In this document: one piece after another, positions 17,096 to 25,199 of the stretch
How positions within the stretch are numbered: position 1 is the first letter of the stretch
Layout: every line of letters starts with the position of its first letter
The notes under the pieces: model-generated
The model's database searches: none
What the model was told of the DNA's origin: nothing
What the model saw: only the letters and a program-made list of their open reading frames with translations
Source of the DNA: Nesterenkonia sphaerica
GTDB taxonomy: Bacteria > Actinomycetota > Actinomycetes > Actinomycetales > Micrococcaceae
Assembly: GCF_005771565.1 (NCBI RefSeq)
Contig: NZ_VAWA01000002.1
Span: 1-64,000 of the forward strand
Length of the DNA: 64,000 nucleotides
Direction: 5' to 3'
Made by a program: the position numbers and the translations under genes

Positions 17096-19687
17096 ATGAT
17101 GTTAGACAATAATAGTAAAGACGTTCCTCGTGGCGCCGGAATCGATGATCTGCTAGAAGCGTGCGGCCTTGGGGACCAGAAGAGTTTCGAGATACTTCGA
17201 CTGTCAGACTCTGAGGCGGTGGTTTTCGCATGTCCAGGTAATGCTGGATCTGTACGAAGAATAGCTGTCTCACGGAGCAATGCCAGGCACGTATCGGCCG
17301 TCGGCGCCGAGCCAATAACCCGGACAGATGAAGCCGTGGCGGCTGTGGCAGAATTGCGAGAAGCTAACCCGCACCAACTGATTCTTTATGTCTCATCGGA
17401 TGAGAGTCCCGAAGGTTCGTCTGGCGTTAGAAACATACTTATAGCGGGGGCAAGTATTGCTCTCGTCGGGGGTCAGGTCGATGCTTTCACCCTGGACATC
17501 ATAAAGAACAAGGCGTTGATCAAGGTACCACAACAAAGTGAGATAGGCAGCGGGACCGGCCGTCTTCAAATGAGTTTCACCTTGGAGCGCGATTCCGCAG
17601 GTGTGGACTTGTGTCGGGTTGCTGTAAGGCCCTCGATGCAGCCCTTTGGATCAGAAACCCCCACACTCCGGGAGCGTGTCGGTGACGCATACTCAGATGC
17701 TCTCCTCAGGTCTAGGCACCCCATGAAGTTGTTGGAGATCTTGGAAATTGCCGGGCTTGACGAGCAGGCACCATATCTGGAGCTCACGCTTCCGACTACT
17801 GGTGAATTGGGCTCGCAGTCACTGGAGTCCCTGACGACAAGAGCCGCTTGGCACGAAGGGTCCGGGGGCGAATTTGCTGTTGCCTCCAAACACCTCACTA
17901 CTTCTCGGGCGATTTCATACGAGCTAGAGCGCCGGGGCATAAGTGCGCCTTTGATTGGAAAAAACTTCGTCGTTACGGACGAGCCGGGTTCGTCCCAACT
18001 GTATTTCCTGACCAGCAGCCATGACACGCCGTACACATCCATCAAGGCAGCAGGCGACAAACGAATCTCAAGACTCCTGCTCGAGTCAAGCGGCGTTTCC
18101 ATCGCCAAGGGGCGTTATTACGGGGCATCAACTGAATTTGCAGCAGCCAAAGACTGGATGGCGGAGCTCGGTCGTGTTGTTGTGAAACCTGTCGGCGGGA
18201 CCAAAGGCAAGGGTGTCACGGTAGGAGTGACTTCAGAGCCCGCATTACGTAGTGCATGGGACCGGGCTTTCGCGGCAAGCCGAGGTGCCGGAGTGTTGGT
18301 GGAAGAAGTCTTCGTCGGCACTGAAGCCCGCTTTACCGTCGTGGGCGATCAGTGCATAGCTGTGTCTCTTCGAATCCCACCGACTCTGGTGGGTGACGGT
18401 AAGAAGACCATACGAGAACTGATTAATACCAAGAATGAGGTACGGCGCCTGAACCCGCACCTCGCGACGCGTCCCATCATCCTCGACCAAGGCAGGGTAG
18501 CTAAGCTGCGCGAGCAGGGGCTCACTCCGGCCTCAGTGTTGGGAGCCGGCGAAGAATACATCGTGGATCATAAAGCTGGGTTCTCTACCGGTGCCGAGAG
18601 TGTGGATATCACCAATGAGATCCACCCAAGTTACCTGGAGGTCGCCGCTCGTTCTATTATGTCGGTGCCAGGTTTACCTATAGCTGGCGTAGACATCATG
18701 GCCCACGACTTTAGTGCTCCTGCTGACCCAGAGAACTACATAATTGTCGAGATTAATAGTCAACCTGGTATTGGTGCCCATCATTTTCCAGCCCACGGCC
18801 GAGCGCGGAATGTTGCTGGAGAAATTGTCAGACTGCATCAAATACCCCGACATAAGAGGCGTGCGCCGGCAATAAATATAGTCGGCTCGGCTTCCCAATC
18901 CAATTTAAAGAGTCTGAATGTTGATACTAGTTTGTTGGCACGCGAATTTTCTGATCGCGGATTTGATATAACTTGGCTGTCTTCTGATTATTTCCATGCC
19001 TCAAAAGGTAATCTAAGAACTAGCGTTTGGCGCTCATTCACCAGCCTCACTGGTAAGGCGTCCGTCTTTGCAACTCGGTCTCCAAAGGTTGCAATTCATC
19101 TCCTGGAGCAGGCTAACGTCGCCCTTCCCCGACGGATGAAGGTTTTTAAGCGGGATCTGGCACCCACTGAGACAAGGAATGCGAGTCGCGCCTTAGCATT
19201 TATTGAAAATAGTGTTGTTGCCTCGCTGCGGATCGGTAGCCAGATGCCGGTACGGGTCGACTGGACAAACCGAGAAAACTTCATGGCTGTTTGGCAACGA
19301 CTTTGGCGGGGTGCCCAGAAAGGAGTCATAGTTCAGGAACTGCTTGACGGGGAGCAACTGCGCCTTCTAGTATCCCATGGGGAGGTTGTAGCGGCCGTCA
19401 GCGGTGATAAAGATTCGATTCGACCCGTACCCGATCAGGTAGTGGGTGAGTACGGCTCGGTGGCGGTCACCGCGGCTGCTGCCTTTACAGGTCTCGACAT
19501 CTGCGAGGTGGTGCTCAACGTCATCGCACCTAATCAACCGCGTGCCGATGGTAATCACGAGGTACTAGCGGTGCGACCGGCCCCCGATCTTAAGGAGTAT
19601 GGAACGGTTTTTGCGGGAGGCCAGCGATCCCTAGCAAGAGCGATAGTCGACAGCCATGTGACTGCCTTGGCCGCGCTTGAGGAATAA
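17096..19687 (+). CDS. Tandem double ATP-grasp protein, cyanophycin-synthetase-like
   Basis: A protein of 863 residues. Residues 1 to about 290 form an N-terminal part I do not recognise. The first ATP-grasp (about 310-585) is intact: VVVKPVGGTKGKGVTV at 361-376, EEVFVGTEARF at 403-413, PPTLVGDGKKTIRELI at 428-443, and metal ligands Asp533, Glu552 and Asn554 (VEINSQPG). A second repeat (about 590-860) keeps VQELLDGEQLRLLV near 746-759 but lacks the lysine/glycine loop and the metal triad, so it is probably inactive. The start ATG 17096 has AAGGG upstream; ATG 17099 is equally possible. Base composition falls visibly over 18.85-19.05 kb, unlike the neighbours. It converges on the MurF-like gene. 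A peptide-bond-forming ligase is inferred; substrates unknown. Confidence 0.82.
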   Translation: MMLDNNSKDVPRGAGIDDLLEACGLGDQKSFEILRLSDSEAVVFACPGNAGSVRRIAVSRSNARHVSAVGAEPITRTDEAVAAVAELREANPHQLILYVSSDESPEGSSGVRNILIAGASIALVGGQVDAFTLDIIKNKALIKVPQQSEIGSGTGRLQMSFTLERDSAGVDLCRVAVRPSMQPFGSETPTLRERVGDAYSDALLRSRHPMKLLEILEIAGLDEQAPYLELTLPTTGELGSQSLESLTTRAAWHEGSGGEFAVASKHLTTSRAISYELERRGISAPLIGKNFVVTDEPGSSQLYFLTSSHDTPYTSIKAAGDKRISRLLLESSGVSIAKGRYYGASTEFAAAKDWMAELGRVVVKPVGGTKGKGVTVGVTSEPALRSAWDRAFAASRGAGVLVEEVFVGTEARFTVVGDQCIAVSLRIPPTLVGDGKKTIRELINTKNEVRRLNPHLATRPIILDQGRVAKLREQGLTPASVLGAGEEYIVDHKAGFSTGAESVDITNEIHPSYLEVAARSIMSVPGLPIAGVDIMAHDFSAPADPENYIIVEINSQPGIGAHHFPAHGRARNVAGEIVRLHQIPRHKRRAPAINIVGSASQSNLKSLNVDTSLLAREFSDRGFDITWLSSDYFHASKGNLRTSVWRSFTSLTGKASVFATRSPKVAIHLLEQANVALPRRMKVFKRDLAPTETRNASRALAFIENSVVASLRIGSQMPVRVDWTNRENFMAVWQRLWRGAQKGVIVQELLDGEQLRLLVSHGEVVAAVSGDKDSIRPVPDQVVGEYGSVAVTAAAAFTGLDICEVVLNVIAPNQPRADGNHEVLAVRPAPDLKEYGTVFAGGQRSLARAIVDSHVTALAALEE

Positions 19688-19745
19688 CCCGGAGCCGTCG
19701 CAGCCCCCGAAGCTTATGCACAGCCGAGGGCCCGTACTGCCGCTT

Positions 19746-21200
19746 CTAGGCTAGACGCCAGTTCGTGGATTTCATTGCCTCGGCTACGCGGTTAAGACCA
19801 GTGCCGTGAGATGCCTTGAGCAGAACTGCAGCGTCTTCCCGAATGTCTGCTTGAAGAAGTGCAATAAGCTGTTCCGGGGTCATCACATGTGCGCCTCGGA
19901 TCTTGTCGGGCAGAGCCTTCCAAGCGTTTACCATCAGCGGGCCGACCAAATACACTTTATCGGGCTCTGAGGCAGCAATCGCAGGTGAAAGTTCAGCGTG
20001 CAGTTCAGCTTCGTTGGGGCCCAGCTCGAGCATGTCACCCAGCGCCAAGATTCGATGACTGCCGCTGTATTGTTCAGCGAAATCGGTCATTGCCGCTCGA
20101 ACAGATGCGGGGTTCGCGTTAAAGGTCTGGTCCACAACGGTGAGGCGCCGTAAGGGGCGCTCCACCACAGTGACTTCACCGCGGCCTTCAACTGCCCTAA
20201 AGTCCGCAAGCCCCTGCAGGTGTTCCTGAACATCCAGTCCGAGGGCTTCAATCACACCTAGGACTGCGAGGCTGTTCAGAGCGTTATGTTTGCCGGAGGC
20301 ACCCAGGGTGTATTTCAATGTGCGATCGAGGGAGACCGCAGTTACCTGTCTGGAATGCGCGTCATAGTCAGACAAACGAATGTCTGCGTCTCTTGCCACG
20401 CCGTATGTAATGACCCGGTCAGAATTCTTGTTGGCAGACGCCATGAGAATCTCTGAATGCGGTGCATCAATGTTGATGACGGCTACCCCCTCCTCCGAGA
20501 GCCCTTCTAGAAGGGTAGCCTTGGTCTGCGCCGTCTCCCTCAAGGAGCCGAACGCTTCCATGTGTGCTTCAGCAATGGCAGTGATCACAGCCACGTCGGG
20601 GCCAAGAATCTGTTCAGCCCCAGGCAGTACGGCGCGGGGCACCTCAAGAACTGCGTAATCTTCGTTCCCTAGCCGCAATGCTCGGGAACGCATGGAGGCC
20701 ATACCGTTCTTGTCACTTCTGGGACTGAAGACCGTGTGTTGGCGCGACAGCGTGGCATTTAGCATAGAGGTGACGGTCGTCTTGCCCATGCTGCCTGTGA
20801 CCGCTATGACTGCTCCGTTGAATGCATCACGCCGCTTGCGGGCTACCGTATTTGCAGCCTTGCTGACGTCGGGCACTCGCAAGACGGCGCACGACACCGG
20901 GGGAGGGGCAACATCTGATCTAATCATCAGAACGACGTCTTTGGACCCTTGGGTGTCGTTTTCAAACCGTTCGGCGAGCTTGACCGGGTCATGGGCATAC
21001 GCCAAGGTGCCCGACAGCACAGCGCCCTTGGGATAACGCCCCACGTTCCGCATGCGCTGCATACGCTTGAGGGACCAAGCGGGGTCGGGTGGAGCTTCCC
21101 AAGTTCCTCCGGTGATACTGGCGAGCTCCGTGGGCCCTATCGCGTTTGAACTCATGTCACGCGCTACAGGATTCTGTGATGGTAAGTCATTGTTGTCCAT
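19746..21200 (-). CDS. MurF-like Mur ligase, probably dedicated to the island
   Basis: A protein of 484 residues. The Mur P-loop TGSMGKTT lies at 135-142. ITAIAEAHMEAFGS around 206-219 matches the conserved His motif, QTKATLLE keeps the lysine that is carbamylated in Mur ligases, and TFNANPASVRAAM matches the MurF YNANP motif. MurF joins a dipeptide, normally D-Ala-D-Ala, to a peptidyl carrier. The presence of a D-Ala-D-Ala ligase gene 115 bases upstream on the same strand makes the same reaction chemistry likely. The N-terminal domain is atypical, and the usual MurF neighbours murE and mraY are absent, so I read it as a paralogue of the housekeeping enzyme. The start is ATG 21200. Confidence 0.85.
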   Translation of the reverse strand: MDNNDLPSQNPVARDMSSNAIGPTELASITGGTWEAPPDPAWSLKRMQRMRNVGRYPKGAVLSGTLAYAHDPVKLAERFENDTQGSKDVVLMIRSDVAPPPVSCAVLRVPDVSKAANTVARKRRDAFNGAVIAVTGSMGKTTVTSMLNATLSRQHTVFSPRSDKNGMASMRSRALRLGNEDYAVLEVPRAVLPGAEQILGPDVAVITAIAEAHMEAFGSLRETAQTKATLLEGLSEEGVAVINIDAPHSEILMASANKNSDRVITYGVARDADIRLSDYDAHSRQVTAVSLDRTLKYTLGASGKHNALNSLAVLGVIEALGLDVQEHLQGLADFRAVEGRGEVTVVERPLRRLTVVDQTFNANPASVRAAMTDFAEQYSGSHRILALGDMLELGPNEAELHAELSPAIAASEPDKVYLVGPLMVNAWKALPDKIRGAHVMTPEQLIALLQADIREDAAVLLKASHGTGLNRVAEAMKSTNWRLA

Positions 21201-21315
21201 GGTGTGTCCCGTTCCAAAAATTACAAGTCGACAAACAATTCAATGCGTAAGCCTGCCAGTTGGTGCCACACACGAAGCTACACGCAGCCACTCGAGTCGT
21301 TATGCCGCGAACGTC

Positions 21316-22470
21316 TCAGCGTAGACCCACGGGGCGGGCTAGCGCCAGCTCGATGAGTTGGTTGATCAGTTCTTGAAAGCTGAGGCCCGTAGCCTTCCAA
21401 ACCTGCGGAAACATGCTGATGGGCGTAAAGCCAGGCATCGTGTTGATCTCATTGATGATGATCTCGCCTCCCGTCGTGTAGAAAAAGTCCACACGAGAAA
21501 GTCCCTCGCTGCCGACAGCTTCAAATGCGAGGACAGCTTGTCGCCGAATATCTTCGCTGACAGCCTCGGGCAGATCAGCCGGGCAGTGCAATCCCGTGGT
21601 GGCGTCGCTAGAGTACTTTGCCGTGTAATCATAAAAGGCCGTCGGCTCTACCTGATGATCCACCACGATTTCGCCCAGTAACGACGCCTGGGCCGGGCTA
21701 CCGTCAGTTGTATCCAGGACCCCACATTCGATCTCGCGCCCGTCGATGCCCTGTTCGATGATGACTTTGGGGTCATGTCTCTGAGCGGTTGATATCGCCT
21801 CGTCGAGCTGTGACCACTCATCGACCCTCGTGATTCCCACAGATGAGCCCGCCCGGGCCGGCTTCACAAATACCGGCAGCCGGAGCGACTGCGCGCGGTT
21901 GAGCGCCTCCTGTGGATCAGTCGTCCATTCCCGCCGTGTAACAGTGACCCAAGGCCCGACGTGGAGCCCTGCCGACTCGAATGCCAGTTTCATGAAGTGC
22001 TTGTCCATCCCCACCGCAGATGCCAGCACTCCAGCTCCCACGTAAGGTACCCGGGCCAATTCCAGCAGCCCTTGGATGGTGCCGTCCTCGCCAAAAGGTC
22101 CGTGGAGCAGAGGCAGAATCACGTCCACCGGGCCCAGCTCAGTGGCGGCGCCGTTTGTCCCTATCTCTACGAGGTGTGCCTTGCCATCTGGCGTGCCGTT
22201 TCGAGCCGGAATGAGTTGAATTGAGTGACCCGTCGGCGTCACACCAGGCGCCTTGCCAGATGCGAAGGAGTGGGTTCGCGGATCGATAGCAGGACGAGTC
22301 CATTGGCCCTCCGTCGTGATCCCCACTTCGATCACCTCGTATCTTGATGTGTCGAATGCTTCCAACACCCCTGCAGCAGTGACGCAACTGACGGCGTGCT
22401 CTGACGACTGGCCGCCATATAGCACCACCACGCGTGGTCTTGCTGCTGCTGTTGTTCGAAGTGCGTTCAC
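21316..22470 (-). CDS. ddl: D-alanine--D-alanine ligase (probable island paralogue)
   Basis: A ligase of 384 residues in the Ddl ATP-grasp family. YGGQSSEHAVS is the N-terminal signature, KPARAGSSVGI the ATP loop, and NEINTMPGFTPISMFP the C-terminal metal/phosphate motif. The omega-loop stretch FYDYTAKY carries the tyrosine pattern of D-Ala-D-Ala-forming enzymes rather than that of VanA-type D-lactate ligases. GTG 22470 is preferred because GAAAGG lies 8 bases upstream; the ATG at 22536 has none. It is transcribed towards the MurF-like gene and diverges from an MFS gene. In related genomes the housekeeping ddl normally lies near gpsA/thiL, so this copy is probably a second one; a genome search is needed to be sure. 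Confidence 0.92.
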   Translation of the reverse strand: MNALRTTAAARPRVVVLYGGQSSEHAVSCVTAAGVLEAFDTSRYEVIEVGITTEGQWTRPAIDPRTHSFASGKAPGVTPTGHSIQLIPARNGTPDGKAHLVEIGTNGAATELGPVDVILPLLHGPFGEDGTIQGLLELARVPYVGAGVLASAVGMDKHFMKLAFESAGLHVGPWVTVTRREWTTDPQEALNRAQSLRLPVFVKPARAGSSVGITRVDEWSQLDEAISTAQRHDPKVIIEQGIDGREIECGVLDTTDGSPAQASLLGEIVVDHQVEPTAFYDYTAKYSSDATTGLHCPADLPEAVSEDIRRQAVLAFEAVGSEGLSRVDFFYTTGGEIIINEINTMPGFTPISMFPQVWKATGLSFQELINQLIELALARPVGLR

Positions 22471-22705
22471 CCTGGGACCTTTCTTATCCTGGTCACAAGC
22501 ACCTGGCTTGAGGTGCTCGCGCTGCCTATCGCTCACCCGCTGAGGGGGTGATGGCGGTCATCACGCATGTCACAGGCTACTACGTGTGGTCCTAGCCTCT
22601 GACTCCTGCAGGACCGTCGGAGCGAACTTGGCACGTACCCTGCTGTTGGCACGGAGTCTTCCACGCCGCCGCACCCGGGAAGACCTGTGTGCCCAATCGT
22701 GTTGA

Positions 22706-23950
22706 ATGCTCTACGTGAGCACATATGCCGAACCGGTTTCGCGGCCTCGGATTCCGCCTGAGCTGAAGGTACTGATTGTCTCTGCCTTCATCATCGCCAT
22801 TGGGTTCGGCATCGTGGCTCCAATCTTGCCTCAATATGCATCGGACTTCGGAGTCTCAGCACTAGCGGTTTCCGCAGTAGTCTCGGCTTTCGGCCTTTTT
22901 CGGCTCTTGTTCGCACCGTTGTCCGGGCGACTGACCCAGCGGCTGGGCGAGACACCCGTCTATGTAGTGGGTCTGCTGATTGTCGCTGCATCCATGATTG
23001 CCACGGCGTTCGCCCCCAGCTACGAACTGCTGCTGATCTTCCGGGCGGTGGGCGGCATCGGCTCGACGTTCTTCACCGTGTCCGCGATGACCTTTCTGGC
23101 ACGCAAAGCTCCTCCGCAGATCCGAGGGAGAGTTTCGGGTGCCTACGCCTCAGCATTTCTGATCGGCAGTGTGGCAGGCCCACTTCTGGGGTCTGCCCTG
23201 CTGGTGTTCGGCCAGCGCGTGCCATTTCTCGTCTACGGAGGCGCCCTGATCCTCGCTGCGGGTTTCGTCTTCATAATGCTGCGGCAGTCGAGGCTGGAGG
23301 ATCGGCACAACAAGGACCAGCGCCAACGCGCGACATTGGCCGAAGCGTGGGAACACACCAGTTACCGGGCAGCACTCGTCTCTGCGTTCGCCAATGGGTG
23401 GGCGACCTTCGGGGTGCGCAATTCCATAGTGCCCCTCTTTGCTGCCTCGGCCTTTGTGGGCGGAGGTTTCATTATCGATTCCGGGCAATTGGCGGGGGTT
23501 GCGCTGGCGACCTTCGCGGTAGGCAACGTCGCTGTGGTGTTGACCCTGGCCAAGCGCTCAGATCAATGGGGACGCCGACCCCCGATCATGATCGGTCTGA
23601 GCGTGGCGGGAGTGGCCACCGGGCTGCTGGGACTGTCACCGGAGCCGTGGGTCTTGCTGGTCCTGAGCCTCATTGCCGGGGCGGGGACTGGACTCATAGT
23701 GCCCGCCCAGCAGGCTGCGATCGCGGACATCGTAGGGGAGGGGCGGAATGGTGGTCCGGTGGTCTCCACCTTCCAGATGACCCAAGACTTGGGCGGCATC
23801 CTCGGTCCGCTGCTCGCAGGAGCCCTGGTGGATCATCTCAGCTATGGCTGGGCTTTCGGCATCACAGGTCTCATCATGATCGTCGGAGCGGCGGCCTGGA
23901 CGGTGGCTCCTGAGACTCTGCCTGCCAGGAGTGACAACTTATCCGATTGA
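22706..23950 (+). CDS. MFS exporter divergent from ddl
   Basis: A membrane protein of 414 residues (or 411 from GTG 22715) with about twelve predicted helices. GRLTQRLGETP matches the loop 2-3 motif, RAVGGIGSTFFTVSAM the helix 4 region, and GRVSGAYASAFLIGSVAGPLLG the motif C region of drug-exporting antiporters. Motif C suggests export rather than uptake. It is divergent from ddl, with 235 bases between the two start codons, and is the last gene before the toxin-antitoxin-like pair. I infer export of the island's product or self-protection; this rests on position only. There is no strong ribosome site at ATG 22706. Confidence 0.85.
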   Translation: MLYVSTYAEPVSRPRIPPELKVLIVSAFIIAIGFGIVAPILPQYASDFGVSALAVSAVVSAFGLFRLLFAPLSGRLTQRLGETPVYVVGLLIVAASMIATAFAPSYELLLIFRAVGGIGSTFFTVSAMTFLARKAPPQIRGRVSGAYASAFLIGSVAGPLLGSALLVFGQRVPFLVYGGALILAAGFVFIMLRQSRLEDRHNKDQRQRATLAEAWEHTSYRAALVSAFANGWATFGVRNSIVPLFAASAFVGGGFIIDSGQLAGVALATFAVGNVAVVLTLAKRSDQWGRRPPIMIGLSVAGVATGLLGLSPEPWVLLVLSLIAGAGTGLIVPAQQAAIADIVGEGRNGGPVVSTFQMTQDLGGILGPLLAGALVDHLSYGWAFGITGLIMIVGAAAWTVAPETLPARSDNLSD

Positions 23951-24049
23951 ACGGGTAACACCTTTCCCTCGAAGGGAAGCATCCAGCAGCTAACACGAGA
24001 CGGTCATTGAGCCCCTTCGGGAAGATCCTTGCCGTGCCGAGAGGACTGT

Positions 24050-24094
24050 TCTGCAATGTTATGAGTTCACAACGTTGCAGAATTTACCTACAAT
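24050..24094 (+). promoter_or_regulatory. Promoter and operator of the HTH-PIN module
   Basis: TTCACA at 24066-24071 and TACAAT at 24089-24094 are spaced by 17 bases. The expected transcription start coincides with the ATG at 24101, predicting a leaderless mRNA. TCTGCAATGTT (24050-24060) and AACGTTGCAGA (24071-24081) form an inverted repeat matching at 10 of 11 positions around the -35 box, a natural site for autorepression by the HTH protein. Confidence 0.65.
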
Positions 24095-24100
24095 GGAGTC

Positions 24101-24463
24101 ATGGCAGATCTGAAGTTCCGTCCCGAAGAAATCCGGTCACATCGTCTCGCCTCCGGCTCCAGTGGGGTTCCTGAGTGGGTGGCGGAGTTCGTCAGCTGCG
24201 CCCAGGAAGCGGCGGAGCGTGGGGAGAGTGTCAAGGTCACTTTTGAGCGGGAGATGCTGACTACTTCCCAGGCTGCTGAGCGTCTCAGTCTCGATAAGTC
24301 CACAGTATGGCGAATGGTCCAAGATGGGCGTCTCAAGGCCGAGAAAGTGGGGTCGCACTATCGGATCCCAGCTGAGGAAGTACGTAGGCATGATCAAGAA
24401 CGTATGAGCAACATGGCCAAGCAGCTCTCTGACGAGCTCGCAGCTGATCTCCTCGATGGTTGA
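24101..24463 (+). CDS. Excisionase-type HTH protein, probable antitoxin
   Basis: A protein of 120 residues. The central helix-turn-helix LTTSQAAERLSLDKSTVWRM, followed by DGRLKAEKVGSHYRIPAEEV, is the excisionase/MerR-like DNA-binding form (HTH_17) common in antitoxins paired with PIN toxins. The acidic, helical C-terminus would bind and block the toxin. The gene overlaps the PIN gene by 8 bases. There is no ribosome site at a normal distance; the promoter position predicts leaderless translation. Autorepression through the inverted repeat upstream is inferred. Confidence 0.85.
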   Translation: MADLKFRPEEIRSHRLASGSSGVPEWVAEFVSCAQEAAERGESVKVTFEREMLTTSQAAERLSLDKSTVWRMVQDGRLKAEKVGSHYRIPAEEVRRHDQERMSNMAKQLSDELAADLLDG

Positions 24464-25139
24464 ACACCTGCGGGTATTCTTGGACGCCAATGTCCTCGCC
24501 GCTCCTGTGACTAGGACGTTATTGCTCGCCGCAGCACGGTTGAGTGGATACAGCTTCATCTGGAGTCAGCATGCCGAAGACGAGGCAAGCCGGCACATGA
24601 GGCCGGCAGCCACGTCGGTGGCTACTCTGCGCACTGTTTACCTGGACCAGATGCCGGTCTCCCCATCCGCTGACGTAGCCGGACGATTCCTGGCGACCCA
24701 GAGAAGCGACCGACAGATCCTGGCTGATGCGAAGGAAGCCGGCACGCATTTTCTAGTGACCAACAATGTGAACGACTTTGCGGTCACAGACCTAAGACAG
24801 ACAAGGATCAGCGCCGTAACGCCGGATCTCTTCATGTCACAGCGAATGACGACCACAGCCTATGAATATGCTCTCAATCTCATTGCCTGCTCCCAGAAGC
24901 ACCCGCCGACGACTGTCGAAGTGTTACACCGGAAGTTGGCCCAGAACCACCCTCGACTGTTTGCCGCACAGAACCAGGTATACAACCTCGACCCAATAGC
25001 CTCGCCCCATCACTTGCCCGAAGTCGAATTTAGAGGCACTCGGTGTATCCAATGCGGCACTTTGAATTCCTCAGAGCTGCCGCTTGGGCTGGACCCGAAG
25101 TGCGCGGGCGGGGCAGCGGCCAGAAGCCCCGAACCCTGA
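24456..25139 (+). CDS. PIN-domain ribonuclease, probable toxin
   Basis: A protein of 227 residues. The N-terminal FLDANVL supplies the first acidic PIN residue; the later acidic positions lie in SDRQILADAKEAG and TNNVNDF, as in VapC-type RNases that cut RNA with Mg2+. It starts inside the upstream HTH gene, typical of type II toxin-antitoxin pairs. It is longer than the usual 130-140 residues: after about residue 140 there is an extra helical segment and a tail with the cysteine-bearing stretch CIQCGTLNSSELPLGL, which I do not recognise. The target RNA is unknown. The module lies at the border between the ATP-grasp island and the conserved amtB-ftsY block. Confidence 0.82.
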   Translation: MVEHLRVFLDANVLAAPVTRTLLLAAARLSGYSFIWSQHAEDEASRHMRPAATSVATLRTVYLDQMPVSPSADVAGRFLATQRSDRQILADAKEAGTHFLVTNNVNDFAVTDLRQTRISAVTPDLFMSQRMTTTAYEYALNLIACSQKHPPTTVEVLHRKLAQNHPRLFAAQNQVYNLDPIASPHHLPEVEFRGTRCIQCGTLNSSELPLGLDPKCAGGAAARSPEP

Positions 25140-25154
25140 AACGGGCTCGGGGCT
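25125..25154. terminator. Hairpin between convergent PIN and ammonium transporter genes
   Basis: AGCCCCGA (25125-25132) pairs perfectly with TCGGGGCT (25147-25154), with inner CCC/GGG pairing possible. The left arm includes the last codons of the PIN gene. No T-run is present, so it is at best a weak intrinsic or bidirectional terminator. Confidence 0.5.
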
Positions 25155-25199
25155 ACTGACGGTGCAGCTGATCCGGTTCTTCCGCAGCTGAGAGCGGGG

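Noticed and set aside
21316-22470. Vancomycin-type D-Ala-D-Lac ligase
   Set aside because: The omega-loop tyrosines of D-Ala-D-Ala ligases are present, and no vanH or vanX homologue is nearby.
24101-25139. Excisionase as evidence of an integrated phage or plasmid
   Set aside because: No integrase, attachment repeats or phage genes nearby; the HTH gene overlaps a PIN gene as in toxin-antitoxin pairs. XerC at 47417 is the ordinary chromosomal type.
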